Part shown: piece by piece, positions 10,051 through 19,200 of the stretch
Numbering within the stretch: the first letter of the stretch is position 1
Layout of the letters: every line of letters begins with the position of its first letter
DNA from: Gammaproteobacteria bacterium
GTDB lineage: Bacteria; Pseudomonadota; Gammaproteobacteria; JAGOUN01
Direction of reading: 5' to 3'
Assembly: GCA_021208965.1 (NCBI GenBank)
Contig: JAJOJD010000033.1
Location: forward strand, 1 to 55,452
DNA: 55,452 bases
Position numbers and translations under genes: made by a program
The notes under the pieces: generated by a model
Seen by the model: the letters and a program-made list of their open reading frames with translations, nothing else
Told to the model about the DNA's origin: nothing
Database searches by the model: none

Positions 10051-10093
10051 TAGTGCAAAATCTGACCTCTTTTTATCAGAATAAGATTAAAAT

Positions 10094-11626
10094 ATGAACA
10101 ATTATGGTGATGAGGAGTCGTCAATTTCCCAAACAGCAAGATTGTTGCCAGCTAATCATCTACCCTTATCATTACCATTACCTCGAAATTTACAGAGGAT
10201 TGTTGATTCTATTGAGGTTTTAACTCATGGACATTCGGAGGCAAGAAATTCTTCTCTATTAACTAATATTGCAGCGCCTGTTTTGGGTATTCTGAGTGCG
10301 GTTGTTTACTGGTTTGGAGCAGAAGAAGCGTTAGTCCGTTATCCTGCATTAGGAAATATCGTTTTTTTTAACGGGACGATTCATCTATCAGCTGTCGTCA
10401 CGAATTCTTTTTTTAATTGGATGGGGTATCTGGATTTTTTTAATGATGATAGTTCTGTCCCTGTTGTTTACCGTTTGTTAGCAGCGATAGCGGCAGCAGC
10501 GACCATAGCACCGTATTTTTTTATTGGTTTTACAGGAAAAACATGGCAAAAAATTTTGGTGGGTATTTCATCAACAGCAGATCTTCCGGTGTTTTATCTC
10601 GGCGCATTAGATTTTTATGCTTATTTTCATTTGCCTATTGTGCAGTGGCATCGTTGGCTTTTCCGTTGTTCGGCAGAGGGCAGACACCTTGCCGATAGAA
10701 AAAGGCATTTGGTTCAACACCTAAAAACGCAATATGACTGGTTTAAATATGCAACAAAAGAAGAACGAACTGAATTCATTGAAGATTTTCTGATCTCTGA
10801 TAGCAAACTCTGTTATTTGGTTAGCAAAAATACTCGAATGCAACTGGATTGCAGATGGACAGGGGCTCTGTATCGTTGGTTCTTGACAGGAAATGGATTA
10901 TGGGGTCTTGCGGTTATACTACAAAATATTCCTCATGCGATACTCAATGTAAAATATATGCTAAAGCTAAAACAGCTACCATGGAGTGCTCGACTTGTTT
11001 TCGGACTTGTTCTGGCGGCGGGTAATTTGATTCCCAGCCTAGGCTTTAGTTTTTCAACGATGGCGAATTTTGATTTACTCAACTTTTTATCCGTATTATT
11101 GTTTTTAAAAATACCTCAGGTCCAACGGGCACTCGGCAGTTTTTTTATTGCTTTACCGGTTTTAATGGGGCTTACTGTCTTGATCAGCCGTTATTTTTAT
11201 CTATTTTCAGGGTTTGGGAATGACCAAGTGAATTATGAAGGGGCGGAGTATGCGCATACCGGGCCTGTCATTTCAGCAATTGCAGGGGTTATGGCAAATA
11301 TCTCGGGAGCCTTAATCTTTAATGGCGTTTATTGTGAAGCACTTTTTTACCAAATAATGATGGGTGTAGTGAGTAAATATGGTGATGACGAGGATAAAAG
11401 ACAGGCCAATTTTGAAAAAGAATATCTAAAGATTGTGAAGACAATTGAAACACTTCCATTAGACGATATTCGTGCAATGGGGAGTCACTCTCCTCACCAT
11501 GAGGAATCTAGTTCTGCGCATTTTTCTACGCATGCGCCATCATTTTTTTCACCGGTACATGAGTGGTATTTTTATCCTGAGAATAATGATTACGAAAGAG
11601 TTTCTTCGATTGAACATTGGCCTTAG
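10094..11626 (+). CDS. Orphan polytopic membrane protein
   Basis: I do not recognise this 510-residue protein. It has a short polar N terminus (about 45 residues) and about eight or nine hydrophobic segments, for example IAAPVLGILSAVVYWFGA, LLAAIAAAATIAPYFFIGF, LVFGLVLAAGNLIPSLGF and ALGSFFIALPVLMGLTVLI. A hydrophilic basic loop near residues 195-260 contains RKRHLVQHLKTQYDWF and KEERTEFIEDFL. The C-terminal 75 residues are polar, acidic and His-rich. There is no signal peptide and no transporter motif that I can name. It has its own probable promoter and is followed by the tRNA-Arg promoter, so it appears to be a single-gene unit. Polytopic orphans with charged tails occur among effectors of intracellular gammaproteobacteria, but nothing here proves secretion. 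Confidence 0.55.
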   Translation: MNNYGDEESSISQTARLLPANHLPLSLPLPRNLQRIVDSIEVLTHGHSEARNSSLLTNIAAPVLGILSAVVYWFGAEEALVRYPALGNIVFFNGTIHLSAVVTNSFFNWMGYLDFFNDDSSVPVVYRLLAAIAAAATIAPYFFIGFTGKTWQKILVGISSTADLPVFYLGALDFYAYFHLPIVQWHRWLFRCSAEGRHLADRKRHLVQHLKTQYDWFKYATKEERTEFIEDFLISDSKLCYLVSKNTRMQLDCRWTGALYRWFLTGNGLWGLAVILQNIPHAILNVKYMLKLKQLPWSARLVFGLVLAAGNLIPSLGFSFSTMANFDLLNFLSVLLFLKIPQVQRALGSFFIALPVLMGLTVLISRYFYLFSGFGNDQVNYEGAEYAHTGPVISAIAGVMANISGALIFNGVYCEALFYQIMMGVVSKYGDDEDKRQANFEKEYLKIVKTIETLPLDDIRAMGSHSPHHEESSSAHFSTHAPSFFSPVHEWYFYPENNDYERVSSIEHWP

Positions 11627-11637
11627 GAATCCGTGAC

Positions 11638-11660
11638 GGGGAGTTCATTGACAGCTCCCC
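11638..11660. repeat. Inverted repeat around the -35 box of the tRNA promoter
   Basis: GGGGAG (11638-11643) and CTCCCC (11655-11660) form a perfect 6-base inverted repeat separated by 11 bases that contain the TTGACA box. It could be an operator or a weak hairpin after the upstream gene. There is no T tract, so it is not a classical terminator. Confidence 0.35.
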
Positions 11661-11676
11661 AGTAGATCCTTATAAT
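11648..11676 (+). promoter_or_regulatory. Consensus sigma-70 promoter of tRNA-Arg
   Basis: TTGACA at 11648-11653, a 17-base spacer and TATAAT at 11671-11676, a perfect match to the sigma-70 consensus. The mature tRNA starts 43 bases after the -10 box, leaving room for a short 5' leader trimmed by RNase P. A fully consensus promoter fits a highly transcribed stable RNA. Confidence 0.85.
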
Positions 11677-11719
11677 GCTGACTCTTTCGTGGCCATGTCT
11701 GTTTTGAAAGATCGATTAC

Positions 11720-11796
11720 GCGCCCGTAGCTCAGCTGGATAGAGTACCTGGCTACGAACTAGGGGGTCGGAGGTTCGAATCCTTCCGGGCGCGCCA
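11720..11796 (+). tRNA. tRNA-Arg (anticodon ACG)
   Basis: A 77-base cloverleaf with CCA encoded in the DNA. The acceptor stem is GCGCCCG (11720-11726) pairing with CGGGCGC (11786-11792), with discriminator G and then CCA. The D-arm GCTCAGCTGGATAGAG and T-arm GGAGGTTCGAATCCTTC are canonical, and the anticodon loop CTACGAA puts ACG at 11754-11756. The A34 would be edited to inosine by TadA to read CGU, CGC and CGA. The sequence closely follows the enterobacterial tRNA-Arg(ACG). The anticodon stem has one G-T pair. Confidence 0.97.
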
Positions 11797-11823
11797 TTTT
11801 CTTGAACTGCGCTGTCACTTGTC

Positions 11824-13017
11824 ATGAGGTGCAAATTGCGATTAAAAACACAAGTGCTGATTGTTGGCGGCGGTGTTGCTGGTTTGTGGTTATTACACAC
11901 CTTGCGACGCGCTCACATTTCTTGTGTTTTAGTTGAAAATCAAACCCTAGGTGGCGGCCAAACCATTCATTCTCAGGGCATTATTCATAGTGGCTTGAAA
12001 TATGCCTTACATGGAAAACTCACCGCATCTGCTCTTTCCATGCAGAATATGCCGTCATTATGGCATCAATGTTTACAGGGTGAGGGGGCGATTGATTTAC
12101 GTACGGTTGAAATTCTCTCGAATTATCAATATTTATGGTCCCCAGGCTCTATGGCCGTCAATCTAGCCACGTTTTTAGCCAGCAAAAATTTAAAAAGCCA
12201 TGTCAGTGCATTAGCGCGCTCAGATTATCCCGCTGTTTTTTCTGTCCCAGGTTTTAAAGGTGTCGTTTACCGTTTAGAAGAACCTGTTTTAGCGGTTCGA
12301 TCGTTAATTGAGACACTCGCGAAACCATTTCTGGATTATATTTTTCATGCAGACATTGATGCGGTTGTACGAGAATCATCGTCCACGTTGGTGCGATTGC
12401 GGTCTCAACAAACCCTGCAAGAACTCGACGTAGATCAAATCGTTTTGCTCGCGGGAAACGGCAATGAAGCCTTGTCGAAGACATGTGCGGTTGTTGGAAC
12501 CCCGATGCAGCGCCGTCCTTTGCATATGGTCGTTGTTAACATGCCACATCTTCCAACGCTCTATGCTCACGCGATGCAACTCAGTGATAAGCCCCGTGTG
12601 ACCATTACCACCCATGGCGTTGGCGAAAAGACGGTATGGTATTTGGGAGGTGATATTGCTGAAACAGGGATGAAACGATCAGCACCAGAGCAAGTGGCCT
12701 TTGCTCGCCAAGAATTAGGTGAGTTGTTTGCACATATTGATTTTTCTTCAGCCGACATTCGTTCGTTTTTTATCGATCGTGCCGAAGCATGTCATGATTC
12801 CGGTAAAAAACCGGATAGTCCTGTCTTGCATCAAGAAAAAAATGTCATGATCGCTTGGCCAACAAAACTTGCTTTTGCGCCCGTGTTGGCTCAGGACATT
12901 GCAAATCGTCTCGTGAGTTTACTTGCTCCACATTTTTCATTCGAGCAGGATAAATGCTTGCAGAGGGCTTTCAATCCTCCTTTGGTGGCAACGTATGAGT
13001 GGAGCGAAACATTATGA
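11824..13017 (+). CDS. FAD-dependent oxidoreductase (DAO-like fold)
   Basis: The 397-residue protein opens with a Rossmann dinucleotide motif, VLIVGGGVAGLWLLHTLRRA, followed by the acidic end of beta-2 in CVLVENQTLGGGQT. The segment GGGQTIHSQGIIHSGLKYAL resembles the FAD-contacting part of glycine oxidase or 2-hydroxyglutarate oxidase-like enzymes. No signal peptide is seen. The substrate cannot be told. ATG 11824 lacks a ribosome site; TTG 11836 in the same frame has GAGGTG four bases upstream and gives MRLKTQVLIVGGG, so it may be the true start. The stop overlaps the start of the next gene (ATGA at 13014-13017), which ties this enzyme to a small exported protein. Confidence 0.8.
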   Translation: MRCKLRLKTQVLIVGGGVAGLWLLHTLRRAHISCVLVENQTLGGGQTIHSQGIIHSGLKYALHGKLTASALSMQNMPSLWHQCLQGEGAIDLRTVEILSNYQYLWSPGSMAVNLATFLASKNLKSHVSALARSDYPAVFSVPGFKGVVYRLEEPVLAVRSLIETLAKPFLDYIFHADIDAVVRESSSTLVRLRSQQTLQELDVDQIVLLAGNGNEALSKTCAVVGTPMQRRPLHMVVVNMPHLPTLYAHAMQLSDKPRVTITTHGVGEKTVWYLGGDIAETGMKRSAPEQVAFARQELGELFAHIDFSSADIRSFFIDRAEACHDSGKKPDSPVLHQEKNVMIAWPTKLAFAPVLAQDIANRLVSLLAPHFSFEQDKCLQRAFNPPLVATYEWSETL

Positions 13018-13472
13018 GGCACAAAATGGTTTGGTCGGTCCTTATGATAGTCCTCAGTTCTGTGTGTACCACCGCGTATGCAGACGTAGCATTTAGTGAT
13101 GGCCGTGTCCATCTTGAACATATCACGCAACCGACCTTGACGGTTTTTTGCAATAAAAAACAATCCACACTGCTGATGGATAGAGTTGATTTCGATGCCA
13201 GTGCGAGTGCTGGTTGGTCGACAACGCTTAAGCCCTTTACATGTGCGGTCTTCTTCACACCGCCGGACAGTTCTTTTGCTTTTTCTTGCCGACAACAGTC
13301 TTTGGAAACGTGGGGGATTGTTGATTGTAGTGAGAATCTTTTGGCCTCATCTTTTCCTTGGGGGGGAATGATGCGGCGTGGCAATCTTCCACGCGTTAGC
13401 TATTGGGTCGTTGAACAAATGGCTTCCGATGATATTCCGACGGTACTACGTCATCAAGGCTTCGATGTTTAA
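13014..13472 (+). CDS. Small exported protein of unknown function
   Basis: The 152-residue product starts at ATG 13014, overlapping the upstream stop by four bases. A frame extension to 12999 exists but would lie inside the upstream gene. The N terminus is a classical signal peptide (MRHKMVWSVLMIVLSSV, cleavage after AYA near residue 23), so the mature protein of about 129 residues should be periplasmic or secreted. It has four Cys after cleavage, spaced as if for disulfides, and many aromatic residues near SFPWGGMMRRG. I do not recognise a family. Its tight coupling to the oxidoreductase suggests joint expression, but one protein looks cytoplasmic and the other exported, so a direct partnership is not evident. 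Confidence 0.6.
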   Translation: MRHKMVWSVLMIVLSSVCTTAYADVAFSDGRVHLEHITQPTLTVFCNKKQSTLLMDRVDFDASASAGWSTTLKPFTCAVFFTPPDSSFAFSCRQQSLETWGIVDCSENLLASSFPWGGMMRRGNLPRVSYWVVEQMASDDIPTVLRHQGFDV

Positions 13473-13487
13473 ATGAAGAAAATCGAC

Positions 13488-13493
13488 TATAAT
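13488..13493 (+). promoter_or_regulatory. Possible -10 box for the 13531-21018 genes
   Basis: A perfect TATAAT lies in the 58-base gap before the 13531 gene, 38 bases from its ATG. No good -35 is present at 16-18 bases upstream, so this is tentative. Confidence 0.3.
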
Positions 13494-13530
13494 CAGTGTA
13501 TTATTGGGTGAACTAATACGAGGATGATGC

Positions 13531-14502
13531 ATGCCAACTGAGTTACGCCCCCCGATATTGCGAGCGCCTATCCCCAAACAGCGTGTTGCAGTTGGGGTGC
13601 CTTATCGTCTTGATTTAACCGAATATATTGAAAATAGCCTCACCGAAGAAGAAAACTTTGGTGATGACGTTGCGATCGCTCTTTTGTACAGTATGGACGT
13701 GGAAAATGGCGATAATTTTCCGCCTGATCTTGATTACACGATTACTGGCCACATTTATGGACAACTTCGGCTTCCTGCCTTAGAAAATTCTCCTTATGTG
13801 ATTAATATTACCGTCACGAATGGCGGTCTAGAGTCGCTCAAGACTCAGTTTGAATTGGAAGTGTTGCCTCCAATCCAGCCTGATGATGAATGGACAGTCG
13901 ATGAATCCTTGGAAGATGAGTTTGCGGCCGAAATAAAATTGAGTGATGAAGAACAACAATCTTTGTATGACGATTTAGAACAAGCAGAAGCCGAAAAAAA
14001 TCATCAATTTACGGAAGAAAAACAGGATATTTGGCAAGCGATTCTTCAAGGGCAGAGTATTCCTGAATTAACCGCGCTATTGGATAGACCGATCACGCAT
14101 CAGGAAGTCTATTATTTGTTGAGCCGTGTGGCTTACTTTGTGATATGGGATGCGAATAACGCAAATCCTGCTGGCCCGCTATCTGCGTTGGCCTTAAAAA
14201 ATGCCAGTGAACATTTTCATGTGTACGATCGAGGGTCATGTATTGTCGCGACACCTAAACATTTGTTTGATCATGGTCGAACCTTGTTTGATGCCGTTAA
14301 AACAGCGCAAGCGATCGCACACGAAGTGTTTCAGCGGGGTTGGGCTGTCGAATTTGGTGGTTTTGACAAAATGGTGCGAGCGGCATGGGTGGAGTTTGAA
14401 CTCCTATCGCAAAAACACGCCAAAACGGTGGAATATTCTTATTTTAACCCAACAGCTCATGATGTTGACTCGTTGAATCAAGCAAAACGTGTTCGATTAT
14501 AA
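13531..14502 (+). CDS. Protein with putative Ig-like domain and acidic linker, unknown function
   Basis: A 323-residue protein beginning 7 bases after a GAGG ribosome site. Residues about 10-112 look like a putative Ig/cadherin-like (He_PIG) domain: PIPKQRVAVGVPYRLDLTEY, then TITGHIYGQLRLP and YVINITVTNGG, ending in FELEVLPP. A very acidic linker follows (about 115-165, DEWTVDESLEDEFAAEIKLS and more). The C-terminal part (about 170-323) is mixed helical with TALLDRPITHQEVYYLLSRV and a Trp-rich GWAVEFGGFDKMVRAAW segment. There is no signal peptide or membrane segment, odd for an Ig-like protein, which suggests either a cytoplasmic role or export by a signal-peptide-independent route. It is the first gene of a three-frame unit reaching 21018 (gap of 20 bases to the next gene). 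Function unknown. Confidence 0.5.
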   Translation: MPTELRPPILRAPIPKQRVAVGVPYRLDLTEYIENSLTEEENFGDDVAIALLYSMDVENGDNFPPDLDYTITGHIYGQLRLPALENSPYVINITVTNGGLESLKTQFELEVLPPIQPDDEWTVDESLEDEFAAEIKLSDEEQQSLYDDLEQAEAEKNHQFTEEKQDIWQAILQGQSIPELTALLDRPITHQEVYYLLSRVAYFVIWDANNANPAGPLSALALKNASEHFHVYDRGSCIVATPKHLFDHGRTLFDAVKTAQAIAHEVFQRGWAVEFGGFDKMVRAAWVEFELLSQKHAKTVEYSYFNPTAHDVDSLNQAKRVRL

Positions 14503-14522
14503 TAATACTATGAGGTAAGTTT

Positions 14523-16253
14523 ATGTTGACCTATCAATCCTTGCAAACAGAATGGGCAAGAACGAAATTTGTGCTACCAAAATTACCCGCAAAGTCGAAT
14601 GCGGCCAAAAAAATTTATAACGAATTAGAAACGCTCGATAGATTAGGAAAAGAAAATCTATACATTAGAAAAAACTTAGAAAAAAGGAAAATTGATCGTG
14701 ATGCGATTGTACAATACGAAAAACAAAGCGATGCTTTTTCTCAAGCCTCTACAGAAAAGCAAATACGTAACAAATTGGTCGTATCAAAAGAAAGAATATA
14801 CACGTCTTCCGTACAAGCAGAAAAGCGGACCATCGACCTGTTAAAACAAGATCTTTTTAAAAAAGAAGTGAATCAAGAAATAGCCGCTCTTAAAAAAGAT
14901 ATTCAAGCTAAAAAAGAGAATAACCAAGCCGCCCAAAACGACGCTATTGAACAAGAAATTAAAGCCTTAGAAGAGGATTTAAAACTGTTAGAATCGTTTT
15001 TAACGGATATTAACGATAAAGACTCGAAAATGATGAAAACCATACGGGCTTTTGCGCAACAAAAAGCGCGAGATGGTTTAGATCCTAGCGATGTTTTGGC
15101 GGCTGAAAAAGCGAATCAAGTAGTCGCGTACGCGGAAGATAAACATAGAAAACAAGAAAATGATCCTAGTTTGAAGACAATCACGCGCTCTTATTTTTCA
15201 AACGGAAAAGCATTGGAAGCTCACTTTAGCCGTACCGCTGATGGATTAAACGTGAATATTCAGCTTCAGCGCATGTTACGAGACCGATGGGGGTTTAGCA
15301 AAAACCGTTGGGAAAAAAAACAGCGTAAGGAGCACATTGTTGTTGCGTATGATGAATTGGTGACAGAAAATTGTGATGGTGACTATAGTTTACCCGGGTA
15401 TTCTGATCTTCCAGAGACGCAGTATCAATATACAGATCGCAAAGAAATTCAAGCATGGAAACGGAAATATCTCGCAGAATTCATGGAATACGTTTCAGAG
15501 AAAGCAGAACAGAGCTTAAACAGCGTAGATCAACGGTCTAATAACGATTATGTTGTATTTAAATCACGTTTTATGACGTTTAACTCTGCGATAGATACGT
15601 TAAAAAAAGATGTTCTTGAAGAAAATCGTACCTCTCGTTATCGTGAGGAGTTAAAAACCATTATTTCTGCCAATAATACTATTCATACTAAAAATGCTCG
15701 CCTTGCTCAGAAAAATGTGTCTCAAACAAGAAGGATTGAGGCGAGAAGAAAAACAGCCGAGTTTGATCAAATCAACGCAAAAAAAGAAGCGGTGCTTGAG
15801 GCAAAAAATTTAGCGATCATGACACGCGATTATATTGCGCAATCATTGCATTATTATCCTCAAAATTACTCAACATTAGAGCGTTTTACGCATCATATAA
15901 AATGGTTAGAACAAAATAAACGTATCGCCACTGAGGCGTGTCAGAGTATTAAAGATTCCGTAGAAAGAATAGAAAAAGAGTATCAGCAACAATCAAAGAA
16001 TCTTCCCAAAGGTCATCCCGATATGATGGCTTTGGAGGCAACCCTTCGCCAAGGAAAAGAAAGTTTGACAGAAGCAATGTCTGCTTTAGAAACCTTGACC
16101 AAGGTGATTGATGAGGTATCAACCGTTTTTCCTCCGGTGGATTATGCGCTTTTGTTTGCCCATATCATTGACAATGATGGACAGCTTGATGTGATTATAG
16201 AGCTATTAACGCAGGAAGCGCAGAATATTTTTGAGGGGCATCTTAATAAATAA
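14523..16253 (+). CDS. Coiled-coil protein; probably the N-terminal part of a giant protein
   Basis: A 576-residue, Lys/Glu/Gln-rich protein with long predicted coiled coils, for example KKDIQAKKENNQAAQNDAIE and KALEEDLKLLESFL near residues 120-160 and again at 470-540. It has a good GAGGTAAG ribosome site. No signal peptide, membrane segment or enzyme motif is visible. It stops at 16253, while the next frame, open from 16231, has no good start of its own. Removing one G from GAGGGG (16235-16238) or one T from the T5 run 16228-16232 would fuse it to the downstream frame into about 2164 residues. The presence of many proven homopolymer breaks elsewhere in the window makes that fusion likely. 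Function unknown. Confidence 0.5.
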   Translation: MLTYQSLQTEWARTKFVLPKLPAKSNAAKKIYNELETLDRLGKENLYIRKNLEKRKIDRDAIVQYEKQSDAFSQASTEKQIRNKLVVSKERIYTSSVQAEKRTIDLLKQDLFKKEVNQEIAALKKDIQAKKENNQAAQNDAIEQEIKALEEDLKLLESFLTDINDKDSKMMKTIRAFAQQKARDGLDPSDVLAAEKANQVVAYAEDKHRKQENDPSLKTITRSYFSNGKALEAHFSRTADGLNVNIQLQRMLRDRWGFSKNRWEKKQRKEHIVVAYDELVTENCDGDYSLPGYSDLPETQYQYTDRKEIQAWKRKYLAEFMEYVSEKAEQSLNSVDQRSNNDYVVFKSRFMTFNSAIDTLKKDVLEENRTSRYREELKTIISANNTIHTKNARLAQKNVSQTRRIEARRKTAEFDQINAKKEAVLEAKNLAIMTRDYIAQSLHYYPQNYSTLERFTHHIKWLEQNKRIATEACQSIKDSVERIEKEYQQQSKNLPKGHPDMMALEATLRQGKESLTEAMSALETLTKVIDEVSTVFPPVDYALLFAHIIDNDGQLDVIIELLTQEAQNIFEGHLNK

Positions 16254-19200
16254 ACAACCGACTGAGCCTATTACACGGGAAGATGTTCGACAAGCTGTTA
16301 GCAATAATCGTGAATCGGCTATGGCGGTTTTAACAAATGCGTTTGATCGTTTGGTCAAAGGTGACCCCGCTGATATTCAGAGAAAGTCAAAAATAACGAG
16401 GCTTATTGCGGGAGCAACGCATAAAACAGATAAAAGTTTGTTGTTAACCTCACTCAATGCGCGTCAACAACAGCAAACCGCAATCGCGAGTGCCGTTCAA
16501 GAGAATCTAAGATTGTTAGGCATGTTCGTTCATCCTGATGGATTATTGACGGATGAAAATAAACGCGTGTTGAATCAGATTTTGAATCGAGACCATAATC
16601 AGGATATCACGGAAAATAATATTAGAGAGGCTTTAAAACGTGATCCTGAAAAAACTATGGAACAATTGAATATCGCGTATGATCGATTGATAAAACGCGA
16701 TATTTCTCTTGCTGATAGAGATCAGAAAGTTGCCAGTCTTATTCACACACTACCAGAGGAAAAGAAAGCCGCGCTTGTTTCATTAAATGACGCGACGATT
16801 ACTGCGGCTGCAACAACCTTGTCTAATCATCGAGAAACGGCGAGACGTGTTATTATTCATGATGAAACAATAAAAACCACTGTTGTTGGAATGTTAGGCC
16901 AGCAAAATAATGAAGAACATGCCGCGAACATATTACTAACGAATAATGGCTATGGAGCCGGGGTTCTTGCAGCGAACGATGCTTGCGTCTTAAAAACATT
17001 AGAAGCCAGCGAAGCAGCCCGGAGTTCGATTGCTACAGATAGCGCCGCTATGGTCAGTGTATTACGTGCAAATGAGCCAGGTCGTAGAAGGTTAGCAAAT
17101 GATCCACGAATGCTCGGTGCTATCACACGAGCTAATACTGAAGTTGCAGCAGACGTGTTGGCTAGGCCAGAACATGCGACTAGTGCTGTTGCGGTTTTAT
17201 CCGTAAATCGTGGCGCACATTTGGATGGTATCCTAGCTAATAACGAGATCATGAATTGGGTGGCTCAAAATAGTCGAGCCTATCGCGATGAGCTTCATCT
17301 TGAAGCTAATGGAAATATGCTAGCACAACTTACTCGTATGAGTTCCGATTGCCAAAATATATTAGCTAATGATATCGATTCTTTTAAAGCGTTAATTCTA
17401 GCGAGTCCAGCAGCGATACGTTTTTTGCGCGATGAATTATTACGCACCGAAAGACAAGGACAGGCAGCAGTGCCAGAAGACCAAGAGGAGCTAAATTTAT
17501 TTGAGCTCTATGATTTACGATCAGAAGCAGAAGCAGAAGCAGAAGCAGAAGTGCGTCAATCTCTAGAACGTAATAATGACATAAATGAACTGTACCCTAT
17601 AGCACGTCGGCGCCAACTCATTGCGCTTGCTGTTCAAGAGCCTGTTCAAGGAGAAAATACAGATCACCCTCTTTCAGATGCCATGGTTGCTCTTAATCCA
17701 GAGATTAAAAATCAAATTATTGAGAGAAGCTTTCAGAATCAGGAAAGGCGGTATTATATTAATAATACGCTTACAAACGATGTTAAGAAACAAGCGCTTT
17801 TGAGATCACTACAATCTCCATTCTCAGAAGCGATGATGACTCATTTGCGTGATCAAAACGTATTAACACAGGCATTAGCAAATTCTTTACGACAAGAAGC
17901 AGCAAACACTCAAAACGACCCGATTAATGCTGACAACGTAGAGCCTGCTGCAAAATTAGCCGTTGTGACAGAAATTTTAAACTCAGCACAGGCTCAGAAT
18001 GCTATCGACAATATACGAGGGGTTCCAGTAGATGAGATAGACCCCAACAACGTCTATCCAGCGGGTTCAACGATATTACAAAATATAGCGAACGATTTTC
18101 TTGTGGAGGAGCAAAATCTTCAACATGCCACCCGTTTTAGTGATGAGGTTAAAAAATCTGCTATTGAAGCAGGACTTCATAATGGGGACAAAGTTAACGT
18201 AATTAACGAAATTAAAACTACGAATCTACAGGTTTTTAATCAAGCTTTAGATGCCTCACTTCAACAACGGGATGCCTTAAATGTTGTCGATAACAATACT
18301 GTCATGGCCATGTTGTCCGAAAGTTTAAAGGCAGAAGATGCATTAGGCGTTAAAGGCGGTGCGTTTAATTTGGTAGCGGATGAGGGCCACCGAAGACAAG
18401 CTTTGATAGATGTTGTTGCTTTATCTGATACTGACGCTCAAGTGAAACAAGCCGTTGATGGTTTGCTGAATCTGAGTCGACCAGAATCGCTCGCGGCGCA
18501 TGAGGCGATCAGTAAATTGGCAGAGATTGCTCAAAGTAATGACGAGATTCAAAATGCTTTTCAAGCTATTCTACATACTGGGCAACCTCTCGTTGATACT
18601 GAATGGGATACTACTCCGCACGCTACGACCTCTATCAACAATGCTATTAAACTCGATCCGGTGAGAGCATTAGCAATTTTGGACAGTGTACATCATAGTG
18701 CTAAAGAAAGTCTTGAGCTCGTTGTTCAGTTTATTAATGCTCACCCAGAAAGTCAGACTAAAATTTGTGAGATTCTTAATACGAATCCGATTCCTCAGGT
18801 AATTGCTCAGGAGCAGATTGCTCGGGCAAAAGAGATTAATCCCGAGTTGACAGCAGAAGCCATTGATGCGGCGTTTGCGTATACTGATCCAGTGCAGATC
18901 AAAAAAGCGATAGATGCTCATGCCGATGCAAACAATGTGATGCGTCAGCATAATAAAAAACAGCAAGAAACGACCTTAAAAAACGCAAAAAGGGCTAACC
19001 GGTCAAGTGACGCTATCGTTGAAGCAGAGTCCGTACAAAAACAAACGGATGTGGTCAAAATGGCCAGTGGTAAAGCCTCACCCGCTGAACTCTTTGCTGT
19101 CAAACGTATTGTTAAAGCGTTGCATAATCTGAATCATACGACTGATGCAACAGTAACGAATGAAATAAAAGCTGCGATGGTGCTCGCGCATCCTGAAGGT

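Noticed and set aside
11638-11660. GGGGAG/CTCCCC as a terminator of the 10094 gene
   Set aside because: The loop is long, no T tract follows and it contains the -35 box of the next promoter.
11670-11900. Minus-strand 76-codon frame containing GRIRTSDPLVRSQVLYPAEL
   Set aside because: It is the antisense translation of tRNA-Arg, a well-known false protein call.
13473-13511. 12-codon frame MKKIDYNQCIIG as a leader peptide
   Set aside because: It overlaps the possible -10 box, has no ribosome site and no attenuator structure follows.
17522-17551. CAGAAG array as a phase-variation switch
   Set aside because: The unit is six bases, so copy change cannot shift the frame; only the EA stretch would change.
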